DNA of 64,000 nt from positions 1 through 64,000 of the forward strand of contig NZ_CALGRE010000017.1 in assembly GCF_937958975.1 (NCBI RefSeq), written 5' to 3'. The notes beneath the pieces were generated by a model. The model was not told the DNA's origin, did not search any database, and was given only the letters and a program-made list of their open reading frames with translations. This document shows, one piece after another, positions 35,131 through 43,168 of this stretch; within the stretch, counting starts at the first letter, position 1; each line of letters opens with the position of its first letter. This stretch comes from an uncultured Eubacterium sp. Lineage in GTDB: Bacteria > Bacillota > Clostridia > Lachnospirales > Lachnospiraceae. A program made the position numbers and the translations under genes.

Positions 35131-35371
35131 GGACTGGTCACACCGACATTGTCAGCGACTTCGGGGGGATTTAAGTCTTGTACTTCCCAAAAGAATATTG
35201 GAGGTATTATAGAAATATAATATGGAAGTAGAACTGAATAATGAGCTTGAAAGCAGGCCTAAAGGATTGTATATTATAGGAGATGGAAGTGGTGTTACAC
35301 ATTCGCTATCCCATGCTTCGGCGAGTGGAGTGTATGTTGCCGGAAATATCGTAAAACATATGGACATTTAA
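35131..35371 (+). pseudogene. C-terminal remnant of a COG2509-like FAD-dependent oxidoreductase
   Basis: The last 49 codons (ATG 35222 to TAA 35371) encode ESRPKGLYIIGDGSGVTHSL, then SHASASGVYVAGNIV. This is the typical C-terminal FAD-binding end of the uncharacterised FAD-dependent dehydrogenases (COG2509). Just upstream in the same frame GDLSLVLPKRILEVL appears and then a stop, another stretch typical of that family. The intervening part is missing, and earlier sequence needs frame changes. It is a degraded, internally deleted gene in the 303-base gap between mutY and aroB. Confidence 0.68.
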
Positions 35372-35400
35372 ATAATAAAGAATAACGGAAAGGATAAGAC

Positions 35401-36513
35401 ATGAGTACATTTAATGTTGAATTAAAGAAGGTAGTGGATGACAGTTATGAGATAGAGATTGGTTTTGGATTAGAAGAGAAATTAATTTCGGATATAAAAA
35501 ACGGCTTGGTGGGAAAAATCAATAAATTTGTGGTAGTTACAGATTCGATTGTTAAAAATTTATATGCTGAAAATATTTATAAGATGTTATTAAGTGCAGG
35601 CTATACTGCTGATTTGATTGTATTTCAGGAGGGAGAGAAAAGTAAGACCAGGGAGACGAAAGAATATGTGGAAGATACAATGCTTTCCAAAGGTTATAGA
35701 AGAGACTGCTGTATTATTGCCGTAGGTGGTGGTGTTGTAACAGATTTAGCCGGATTTGTGGCCGGTACATATGGAAGAGGTATTCCATTTATTAACTATG
35801 CCACAACACTTTTAGCAGCAGCGGACGCATCGGTCGGTGGAAAGACAGCGGTAGATACACCGCTGGCAACAAATCTTATCGGATTATTTAATCAGCCTGA
35901 AAAAGTATATTTAGATATTGCAACGTGGAAAACTCTTCCAAGAAGACAGGTTTCCAGTGGCTTAGCAGAGACAATAAAACATGCATGTATTGCCAATGAA
36001 AACTTTTTTGTGTATCTCGAAAACAATATAGAGGATATATTGTTCGTGGAGAAAGAAGTCTGTGAGAAGATTGCACAGGAAAACTGCAAAGTAAAATATG
36101 AAGTGGTAATGAAGGATGAGAGAGAAAGTGGACTCAGAGAGGTTTTAAATTTAGGACATACGGTAGGGCGTGCGATAGAGACGGTAAGTGATTATAAGCT
36201 GTTACATGGAGAAGCGCTTTCTATTGGAATGGTAGCAGAAGTCAATCTTGCAAAGAAAATGGGATATATTACTGAGGAGGAACGTGTAAGGGTTGTGAGA
36301 CTGCTTGAGAGGGCAGGGCTTCCTATTATGATTCCGGAATATATTGATAGGGAAGCATTGGTGAAAAAATTATATACAGATAAAAAAGTGAGAGATGGTA
36401 AATTAAGATTTGTAATTCAAAAAGGAATTGGAGATATTGTTGAGTTTGAAAAAGGAGTGTTTGCAACTCCAATTGAAGAATCAGTGGCAAGAGATATTAT
36501 TATGGAAATGTGA
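35401..36513 (+). CDS. aroB: 3-dehydroquinate synthase
   Basis: The second enzyme of the shikimate pathway, converting DAHP to 3-dehydroquinate with NAD and a divalent metal. It has 370 residues. The NAD loop GGGVVTDLAGFVAGTYGRG, catalytic GLAETIKHACIAN with Lys, metal-ligand His in NLGHTVG and second His in LLHGEALSIGM are present. In the usual GHTxGHAIE segment the second His is Arg (GHTVGRAIE). Some family members share this variant, but it is an active-site position. No other aro genes are adjacent. ATG 35401 follows a weak GGAAAGGA site. Confidence 0.93.
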   Translation: MSTFNVELKKVVDDSYEIEIGFGLEEKLISDIKNGLVGKINKFVVVTDSIVKNLYAENIYKMLLSAGYTADLIVFQEGEKSKTRETKEYVEDTMLSKGYRRDCCIIAVGGGVVTDLAGFVAGTYGRGIPFINYATTLLAAADASVGGKTAVDTPLATNLIGLFNQPEKVYLDIATWKTLPRRQVSSGLAETIKHACIANENFFVYLENNIEDILFVEKEVCEKIAQENCKVKYEVVMKDERESGLREVLNLGHTVGRAIETVSDYKLLHGEALSIGMVAEVNLAKKMGYITEEERVRVVRLLERAGLPIMIPEYIDREALVKKLYTDKKVRDGKLRFVIQKGIGDIVEFEKGVFATPIEESVARDIIMEM

Positions 36514-36532
36514 ATCGGGTAAATAGAATGAT

Positions 36533-36576
36533 AAAAAGGTGGTATATATTCTGCTAAAATATATACCACCTTTTTT
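36533..36576. terminator. Bidirectional terminator between aroB and MATE copy 2
   Basis: AAAAAGGTGGTATATATT and AATATATACCACCTTTTT pair over about 18 bases around a 7-base loop, with A and T tracts on the flanks. The stop codon of the minus-strand MATE gene overlaps its T tract. Confidence 0.93.
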
Positions 36577-37927
36577 ATGTTAAATTCTTTACCCATTTGT
36601 AAGACAGGGCGCGAGGCATGCCAACGACCATCTTTCCAATTTCGTCGGCTGCAACCATCAAGTAAACCCAATAAACAGGGAGTTGTAGTGCGACGGCACC
36701 AAGGAAAACCATAGGAATGCCGACAAGCCAATTGCCAACGAAGTTTGCCAGGAAACAGTAGAGACTGTCCCCACCACTTCGCAGAATGCCTGCAACAATG
36801 GCAAAATTTTCAGCTCTCAAAGGCATGGTAATTGCAAAAATAATCATCATTTTTCTGGCATAGTCAATGGATACTTCCCCTACATTAAACATTTGAAGTA
36901 AAAGAGGTGAAGACAGCGCTATGATGATTGACAGAACAAGCGCTACTGCGGGTATAATTACCATAAATCGTCTGCTATATATTTTGACTGTTTCCAGTTT
37001 GTTCTCGCCTAATAGTTTGCCGAGCATAATTCCGGCAGCAGTGCCTATCCCCTGTGATAAAATCATCGCAAGTCCCTGGAATGTGTTTACAATTTGGAGA
37101 GCTGCCTGTGCAGCGGTTCCGGTATATTTATAACCGATATTATAAATATTGTTTCCAATGGCAAAGACAATTTCACATAGAATAAGGAATGCACCATAAT
37201 GAAAATATTTTTTTACATCGGAAAGCGTAAAGCGAAAATATTCCTTTATAGGTGCACATATCGGAAAGCGTTTGATAAATGAAATACCATACAGGAAAAA
37301 CATTTGTGTGGTTAGGGCTGCAATGGTTGCGATTGCAGCTCCCTTAATTCCCAGTTTGGGTGCGCCAAAGTTTCCGAAAATAAGTATGTAATTTAAAATG
37401 AGATTGGTCGAAAGTGAAATAATGGTGCCAAGCATGGTAATAAATGTTCGTTCCGTGCTAATTAATGAAATAGAGCAAACATTGATAAGACCGATTAGTA
37501 CACATGAAATACTCATTATTTTCATATACAGACTGCCAAGTGCAATAACTTCAGGGTCTTTTGAGTATAAAAGCATTATTGTGTCAGAAAAATTTGCAGT
37601 AAATATCGCAAAAATAATTGCAAAAGACAGGTTGAGTATAAACATGAGTCCCATATAATGGTGTATTTCATTGATATCCTTTTTTCCCCAATATTGTGCA
37701 ATGAAAACTCCACCGGTAGCGGTGATACCATTAAATAAATAGAATAGAAGACCAATCCAACCGGAACCCATAGCCACAGCTGTTATCTCGGCGGCGCCAA
37801 GCTGGCCAATCATAAAGACATCAAGCATGTTTACCAATGCCTGAAAGAGATTTTGCAGGGCAACAGGCGCCCCAAGAATTAAAATCTGCTTAAAAAAAGC
37901 GCGGTTATCAATTGTTGATTGTTTCAT
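36575..37927 (-). CDS. MATE family efflux transporter, copy 2
   Basis: A 450-residue MATE transporter with 12 hydrophobic segments. LGAPVALQNLFQALVNMLDVFMIGQLG is the N-terminal signature, and GGVFIAQYWGKKD near 70 is typical. It is likely drug or metabolite efflux. It is transcribed leftward. The 5' region carries two strong dyads (37937-37963 and 37971-38001) that could be regulator sites, but no regulator gene is adjacent. It is more like copy 3 (43169) than copy 1 in its N-terminal block, as far as can be judged by eye. Confidence 0.93.
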   Translation of the reverse strand: MKQSTIDNRAFFKQILILGAPVALQNLFQALVNMLDVFMIGQLGAAEITAVAMGSGWIGLLFYLFNGITATGGVFIAQYWGKKDINEIHHYMGLMFILNLSFAIIFAIFTANFSDTIMLLYSKDPEVIALGSLYMKIMSISCVLIGLINVCSISLISTERTFITMLGTIISLSTNLILNYILIFGNFGAPKLGIKGAAIATIAALTTQMFFLYGISFIKRFPICAPIKEYFRFTLSDVKKYFHYGAFLILCEIVFAIGNNIYNIGYKYTGTAAQAALQIVNTFQGLAMILSQGIGTAAGIMLGKLLGENKLETVKIYSRRFMVIIPAVALVLSIIIALSSPLLLQMFNVGEVSIDYARKMMIIFAITMPLRAENFAIVAGILRSGGDSLYCFLANFVGNWLVGIPMVFLGAVALQLPVYWVYLMVAADEIGKMVVGMPRALSYKWVKNLT

Positions 37928-37936
37928 AATATTTGA

Positions 37937-37963
37937 ACATTTTAGGATTATTTCCTAAAATGT
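37937..37963. promoter_or_regulatory. Perfect 11-bp palindrome upstream of MATE copy 2, candidate operator
   Basis: ACATTTTAGGA and TCCTAAAATGT flank 5 bases and are exact reverse complements, ten bases upstream of the MATE start. The half-site core TTTTAGGA recurs near 38058. It may be an operator or an mRNA hairpin covering the leader. Confidence 0.5.
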
Positions 37964-37970
37964 AGCATGA

Positions 37971-38001
37971 GGAGAAAGTATTTTCGCCTCATACTTTCTC
38001 C
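37971..38001. repeat. 11-bp hairpin next to the palindrome
   Basis: GGAGAAAGTAT (37971-37981) and ATACTTTCTCC (37991-38001) pair around a 9-base loop. An alternative, ATGAGG with CCTCAT (37967-37972 and 37987-37992), overlaps it, so the two stems exclude each other. No T tract follows on either strand. Confidence 0.55.
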
Positions 38002-38141
38002 CCCTTAAAAATTTAACTTACTACATTTTATCACTATGGAAAATGTTCGTCCAGATGTTTTAGGAAAATTCTTTGAAATATACATTAAGATAAATTTATG
38101 ATAGTATTATAAATAGAGAATTTTTGTTAGGAGTTAATAGT

Positions 38142-39113
38142 ATGAGAAATAAATTTGAAAATGACATAAAAAGTATTGTTGGAAATTTATTGGAAGATTA
38201 TAAAGATGATAGAACAATTAATCATATAGAGCTTTTTGACCAGCCCGATACGGAAGTGGTTGTGGATATTTTAGATAAGATGTTAAAAATAGTTTTTCCG
38301 GGTTTTTTTCGTGAGAAGACCTATCGTTTTTATAATTTAGACAGCCGACTTACCGTTTTGTTAGAGGACGTAATGTTTAATTTAAACAGACAGATTTCTA
38401 TCGCACTCAGACAGATGCCGGAAAACAAAGATGTAGAAGAAATCAAAATGAATGATAAGGCAGAGCAGATTACTTTAGAATTTTTTAAAAAAATACCTAA
38501 GATAAGGGAATATACAGAGACTGATGTGCAGGCAGCTTTTGATGGTGACCCGGCAGCTTTTAACAGAAATGAAATCATCTTATCCTATCCGGGTCTCTAT
38601 ACGATTACGGTAAACCGTATTGCCCATGAATTGTTTGAATTGTCGGTGCCACTGATTCCAAGAATTATGACAGAGCATGCGCATAGTAAGACCGGCATTG
38701 ATATACACCCGGGAGCAACGATAGGAAAATATTTTTTTATGGACCATGGTACAGGTATCGTTGTGGGTGAGACTACTATTATTGGCGAAAATGTAAAAGT
38801 CTATCAGGGAGTGACTATTGGTGCATTATCTACAAGAGGTGGTCAGAAGTTGAAAGGCGTCAAAAGACATCCTACAATTGAAGATAATGTCACAATATAT
38901 TCCGGTGCTTCAGTGCTTGGGGGCGAGACTATAATCGGAAAAAATTCTGTAATCGGAAGTAATGCATTTATCACCAGTTCTATTGCACCGGAAACGAGAG
39001 TAAGTATTAAAAATCAGGAATTAAATTATAAAACAGGCAGGAATACCAAGGAAACCTCAGGCATTGAAGTTACTGATTTAGAACAGGATGAGAGTTGGTT
39101 TTATATAATATAA
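38142..39113 (+). CDS. epsC: Serine O-acetyltransferase (EpsC type)
   Basis: Acetylates L-serine for cysteine synthesis. It has 323 residues, the long form common in Clostridia and Bacteroides. The N-terminal helical half (1-165) is followed by left-handed beta-helix hexapeptide repeats: HSKTGIDIHPGATIGKYFF (near 185), GIVVGETTIIGENVKVYQGVTIG, then HPTIEDNVTIYSGASVLGG. Catalytic His and Asp lie in FMDHGTG and IDIHPG. TTAGGAG lies 8 bases before ATG 38142, so this start is preferred to a TTG at 38124. It is followed by rubrerythrin after 63 bases. No cysK is adjacent. Confidence 0.92.
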   Translation: MRNKFENDIKSIVGNLLEDYKDDRTINHIELFDQPDTEVVVDILDKMLKIVFPGFFREKTYRFYNLDSRLTVLLEDVMFNLNRQISIALRQMPENKDVEEIKMNDKAEQITLEFFKKIPKIREYTETDVQAAFDGDPAAFNRNEIILSYPGLYTITVNRIAHELFELSVPLIPRIMTEHAHSKTGIDIHPGATIGKYFFMDHGTGIVVGETTIIGENVKVYQGVTIGALSTRGGQKLKGVKRHPTIEDNVTIYSGASVLGGETIIGKNSVIGSNAFITSSIAPETRVSIKNQELNYKTGRNTKETSGIEVTDLEQDESWFYII

Positions 39114-39176
39114 TTTATTTATAACAATTTTTTCCAAAAGTGCTATAATAAAAAAAAACAATGGAGGATATAACAA

Positions 39177-39716
39177 ATGGAATTAAAAGGTACAAAGACA
39201 GAAGCAAATTTACAGGCAGCATTTGCAGGAGAATCACAGGCTAGAAATAAGTATACATATTATGCTTCAAAAGCTAAAAAGGATGGATATGTTCAGATTG
39301 CCAATATATTTGAGGAGACAGCAGCAAATGAAAAAGAGCATGCAAAAATGTGGTTCAAATTATTAAATGGGGGGAATATACCATCAACCATTGATAATCT
39401 TAAGGATGCAGCGGCAGGCGAAAACTATGAGTGGACAGATATGTATGCAGGCTTTGCGAGAGAGGCAAGAGAAGAAGGTTTTGATGAGATAGCAGAGCTT
39501 TTTGAGGGAGTTGCTAAGATTGAGAAAGAGCATGAAGAAAGATATAAGAAATTATTGGAAAATATTGAGGGTGATTTAGTATTTTCAAGAGATGGTGATT
39601 GTGTATGGCAGTGTTTAAATTGTGGTCATATTGTAGTTGGGAAAAAAGCACCGGAGGTTTGCCCGGTATGTGCACATCCTCAGGCTTATTTTCAGATAAA
39701 AGCAGAGAATTATTAA
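39177..39716 (+). CDS. rbr: Rubrerythrin
   Basis: A 179-residue non-haem iron peroxidase that reduces hydrogen peroxide in anaerobes. The N-terminal ferritin-like four-helix domain supplies the diiron ligands: AGESQARNKYTYY (Glu near 18), EETAANEKEHAK (Glu and His near 50), EEGFDEIAELFEGVAKIEKEHEE (near 100-120). The C-terminal rubredoxin domain binds one iron through CLNCGH and CPVCAHP (near 144-166). A TATAAT lies about 36 bases upstream and GGAGG before the start. It supports an anaerobic lifestyle. Confidence 0.96.
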   Translation: MELKGTKTEANLQAAFAGESQARNKYTYYASKAKKDGYVQIANIFEETAANEKEHAKMWFKLLNGGNIPSTIDNLKDAAAGENYEWTDMYAGFAREAREEGFDEIAELFEGVAKIEKEHEERYKKLLENIEGDLVFSRDGDCVWQCLNCGHIVVGKKAPEVCPVCAHPQAYFQIKAENY

Positions 39717-39774
39717 TCTGATAAGAAAAAGGGTTTGCAGAGAGACTGGAGATAATGAGGTACTGATTCTCTAT

Positions 39775-39803
39775 AAAAGAGTTCGCATGCGGACTCTTTT
39801 TTT
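39775..39803 (+). terminator. Terminator after rubrerythrin
   Basis: AAAAGAGTTCGC and GCGGACTCTTTT pair (one G-U) and lead directly into a T tract. A second, weaker pairing lies just upstream around 39738-39770. Confidence 0.88.
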
Positions 39804-39975
39804 GTGTGTAAGCGACGGGCAAAAAACAAAAAGCTTGCGGAATTGCTTTAGAGATGTATATATAATCCCTAATGCGGCAGATAGCGCTTATGATGACTTG
39901 AAAAATCGACGGTTGGTTTGTCTCATTTTGTGTTATACTATTATGTAATGATAAAATTTGAGGAAAGGGATTGAA

Positions 39976-40845
39976 ATGAAAACAGGGCTTGTATTAGAGG
40001 GTGGAGCTATGCGTGGAATGTACACGGCAGGCGTTCTTGATATAATGATGGAGAATCATATTACAGTGGATGGGGCAATAGGTGTTTCGGCGGGAGCAGT
40101 TTTTGGCTGTAATTACAAATCGAAACAGATTGGACGTTCTATTCGATATAATTTAAAGTATTCAAAAGACCCAAGATATCATAGTATGAAGTCTCTAATA
40201 AAGACGGGAGATTTATATGGTGCAGAATTTTGTTATAAAGAGTTGCCGGAAAAGTTAGATATTTTTGATATAGAGACATACCAAAAGAACCCTATGGAGT
40301 TTTATGTGGTAACAACAGATGTTAATACCGGAAAACCAATTTATCACTTGTGTCCAAATGGCGACAGTGTAGATGTGCAGTGGTACCGTGCTTCAGCGTC
40401 TCTGCCTCTTGTTTCCAGAATCGTAGAAATTGACGGGATACAGATGTTAGATGGTGGGATTTCCGATGCGATTCCAATTCATAAATTTAGAGAGATGGGA
40501 TATAAGAAAAACTTAGTGATTCTGACACAACACGATGGATATAGAAAAGAGAAAAGTTCGGCATTGCCATTAATAAAATTGAAGATGGGGAAAAAGTATC
40601 CAAACTTAGTACATGATATGGAAGTTAGACATGAAATGTACAATAAAACGTTAGAGGATTTAAAAAAACTGGAAGCGGATAAAGAGGTATATATTATACG
40701 TCCTCAAGAGCCGGTCGAAATAGGAAGGACAGAAAAAAATCCGAAAAAGTTAGAAGCGTTGTATGAAACAGGAAGAAAAGAAGGAATACAGCATTTAGAC
40801 AATATAAAAAGATTTTTAAATAAAAACCGGAAGCAAGGTGAATGA
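39976..40845 (+). CDS. Patatin-like phospholipase
   Basis: A 289-residue cytoplasmic patatin-family lipid acyl hydrolase. The oxyanion loop GLVLEGGAMRGMYTAGVLD (residues 4-22), nucleophile Ser in GVSAGAVFG (near 41) and catalytic Asp in LDGGISDAIP (near 160) form the Ser-Asp dyad machinery. The start ATG 39976 is 7 bases after GAGGAAAGGG; a TTG at 39958 opens the frame earlier. It probably cleaves membrane phospholipids, physiological role unknown. The next gene, a PTS transporter, begins 79 bases downstream. Confidence 0.92.
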   Translation: MKTGLVLEGGAMRGMYTAGVLDIMMENHITVDGAIGVSAGAVFGCNYKSKQIGRSIRYNLKYSKDPRYHSMKSLIKTGDLYGAEFCYKELPEKLDIFDIETYQKNPMEFYVVTTDVNTGKPIYHLCPNGDSVDVQWYRASASLPLVSRIVEIDGIQMLDGGISDAIPIHKFREMGYKKNLVILTQHDGYRKEKSSALPLIKLKMGKKYPNLVHDMEVRHEMYNKTLEDLKKLEADKEVYIIRPQEPVEIGRTEKNPKKLEALYETGRKEGIQHLDNIKRFLNKNRKQGE

Positions 40846-40852
40846 AGAACTA

Positions 40853-40909
40853 AATTCTTTTTTTATGTATGATTTTCCTTTTTAGGTGAAAAATAAAAAA
40901 GAATATAAA
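40853..40909 (+). other. AT-rich inverted repeat in the leader of the PTS gene
   Basis: ATTCTTTTTTTAT and ATAAAAAAGAAT are nearly exact complements flanking about 30 bases upstream of the PTS gene. The stem would be entirely A-U, so it is weak. It does not resemble the antiterminator targets of GlcT/LicT that I know. Confidence 0.3.
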
Positions 40910-40924
40910 TTTAAGGAGACTCAT

Positions 40925-43090
40925 ATGAAAGACAAGATTTTTGGTGTTTTGCAGCGTGTGGGAAGGTCTTTTATGCTTCCGATAGCCATTTTACCTGTAG
41001 CAGGTTTGTTGCTCGGTATAGGTGGTTCGTTTACAAATGAAACTACGCTGAGAACATATGGATTAGAAAATGTTATGGGGCAGGGAACTGTTTTTCATGC
41101 AATTTTTCAGGTTATGAATGATGCCGGAAATATTGTGTTTGCCAATTTGCCGATATTGTTTGCAATCGGTGTTGCAATTGGTATGGCAAAGAAAGAGAAA
41201 GAAGTAGCGGCTCTGGCATCGGTTATTTCATTTTTTATTATGCATGCGTCAATTAGTGCCTTGATTTCAATTAATGGAGGAGCAGAAACAATGCTTCAGG
41301 GGGCGGTAGCTGATGTGTGTGGTATTACATCGCTTCAAATGGGCGTGTTTGGAGGTATTTTAGTTGGTTTAGGAACAGCGGCACTTCATAATAAATTTTA
41401 TAAAATTGAGTTGCCGCAGGTACTGTCCTTCTTTGGAGGAACCAGATTTGTTCCGATTATCAGTGCATTGGTATATACACTTGTAGGAATTTTAATGTTT
41501 TTCGTCTGGCCGGCAGTTCAGGCAGGGATTAACGCAGTAGGAGACCTGGTGTTAAATTCGGGTTATGTGGGAACATGGCTATACGGGTTTATGGAAAGAC
41601 TTTTAATTCCGTTTGGACTTCATCATGTATTCTATATACCATTTTGGCAGACGGCAGTCGGTGGAACTATGGAAGTTGGAGGTCAGATTATTGAAGGTGC
41701 ACAGAATATATTCTTTGCGCAGTTAGCGGACCCTACAGTAGAACAATTTGCAGTTTCGGCCACAAGATTTATGTCGGGAAAATTCCCACTTATGATTTTT
41801 GGTTTACCGGGAGCAGCGCTTGCGATGTATAGAACTGCAAAGCCAGGAAAAAGAAAATTAGTGGCAGGTCTTTTACTGTCCGCAGCACTCACATCAATGC
41901 TTACAGGTATCACAGAACCGTTAGAATTTACATTCCTGTTTGTGGCTCCGTTATTATATGGAATACATTGTATATTTGCAGGACTTGCTTATGCATTAAT
42001 GCATTTCTTTAATGTTGGCGTGGGAATGACTTTCTCCGGTGGTTTAATTGATATGTTCCTGTTTGGTGTTCTGCAGGGAAATGCAAAGACAAACTGGGTG
42101 TGGATTATTATTGTAGGAATTGGATATTTTATTGTGTATTATTTCCTCTTTAGCTTTTTGATAAAGAAATTAAATTTAAGAACACCGGGAAGATTCGATG
42201 ATGATGAAGTTAAACTATATAAGAGAAGTGATGTCGAAGCGAAAAAAAGAGGTGGAGAAAATGAACAAAAAAATGTGATGAAAGATGAGTTGTCAGCAGG
42301 AATCTGCCGTGGATTAGGTGGTAAGAGTAATATTTCTGATGTAGATTGCTGTGCTACCAGACTGAGATGTACAGTATATAATGCGGAACTTGTAGATGAT
42401 TCAACACTTAGAATGACAGGAGCTTCCGGTGTTGTTCATAAAGGAAACGGAGTTCAGATTATTTATGGTCCAAAGGTCACCGTAATAAAATCAAACTTTG
42501 AAGACTTTCTTGAGAGTGGCGCCGCAGATTTGTTAGAAATACAGGAGAAGATTTTTGAGGAAGAGCGGGAAGCAAAGAGTATAAAAGAATCCGCAAATGA
42601 CGAAAAGTCAGGTTCTGGGGCAATTGTAGATACAATTGTTGTTGTAAGTCCGGTTACCGGAACGGCGGATGATATTGTAAATGCACCGGATGAGGCTTTT
42701 GCTTCAAAAATGATGGGAGATGGCGCCGTTGTAACTCCTAGGGCTCCTGTGGTTAAAGCGCCTGTGGATGGAACGATAAGCTTTATATTTGATACGAAGC
42801 ACGCAGTGGGAATACAAACCGATAGTGGAGTGAATCTAATCGTCCATGTGGGTATTGATACTGTAAAATTAAACGGAAAAGGTTTTGATGTTTTTGTAAA
42901 AGAAGGAGATATTGTAAAAAAAGGTGATACTTTAATGAAACTGGATTTAGAGTATTTAAAGAAAAATGCACCTTCTCTTGCCACACCGGTTTTATGTACT
43001 GATTTAAATGAAAAAATGAGGATTCGTCTGCTAAAGGATGGAAATATACAGGCTGGCGAAGATTTATTTGTAGTTGATATATTTGAATAA
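40925..43090 (+). CDS. PTS sugar transporter IICBA, glucose/maltose family
   Basis: A 721-residue three-domain phosphotransferase permease that imports and phosphorylates a hexose or glucoside. The IIC membrane domain (about 1-420) opens LQRVGRSFMLPIAILPVAGLLL and contains GITEPLEFTFLF. The IIB domain (about 450-540) carries the phospho-Cys in DCCATRLRCTV. The IIA domain (about 575-721) carries the phospho-His in VHVGIDTVKLNGKGF. The order CBA is that of PtsG-type enzymes. Glucose is the default guess, but the IIC sequence does not settle it. AAGGAG lies before ATG 40925; the frame is open from 40886 without a ribosome site. Confidence 0.9.
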   Translation: MKDKIFGVLQRVGRSFMLPIAILPVAGLLLGIGGSFTNETTLRTYGLENVMGQGTVFHAIFQVMNDAGNIVFANLPILFAIGVAIGMAKKEKEVAALASVISFFIMHASISALISINGGAETMLQGAVADVCGITSLQMGVFGGILVGLGTAALHNKFYKIELPQVLSFFGGTRFVPIISALVYTLVGILMFFVWPAVQAGINAVGDLVLNSGYVGTWLYGFMERLLIPFGLHHVFYIPFWQTAVGGTMEVGGQIIEGAQNIFFAQLADPTVEQFAVSATRFMSGKFPLMIFGLPGAALAMYRTAKPGKRKLVAGLLLSAALTSMLTGITEPLEFTFLFVAPLLYGIHCIFAGLAYALMHFFNVGVGMTFSGGLIDMFLFGVLQGNAKTNWVWIIIVGIGYFIVYYFLFSFLIKKLNLRTPGRFDDDEVKLYKRSDVEAKKRGGENEQKNVMKDELSAGICRGLGGKSNISDVDCCATRLRCTVYNAELVDDSTLRMTGASGVVHKGNGVQIIYGPKVTVIKSNFEDFLESGAADLLEIQEKIFEEEREAKSIKESANDEKSGSGAIVDTIVVVSPVTGTADDIVNAPDEAFASKMMGDGAVVTPRAPVVKAPVDGTISFIFDTKHAVGIQTDSGVNLIVHVGIDTVKLNGKGFDVFVKEGDIVKKGDTLMKLDLEYLKKNAPSLATPVLCTDLNEKMRIRLLKDGNIQAGEDLFVVDIFE

Positions 43091-43094
43091 AATT

Positions 43095-43133
43095 AAAAGG
43101 ATATTGTACTTCAAAAAAGTGCAATATCCTTTT
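43095..43133. terminator. Bidirectional terminator between PTS gene and MATE copy 3
   Basis: AAAAGGATATTGTACTT and AAGTGCAATATCCTTTT pair with one G-U and a 5-base loop, with A and T tracts on both sides. It serves the PTS gene and the convergent MATE gene. Confidence 0.9.
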
Positions 43134-43168
43134 CTTTATACAGTCAATGTTATTTTTGGTGATTTGTT

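Noticed and set aside
42463..42984. 173-codon minus-strand ORF within the PTS gene
   Set aside because: Shadow of the IIB/IIA coding sequence, which has phosphorylation motifs in the plus frame.
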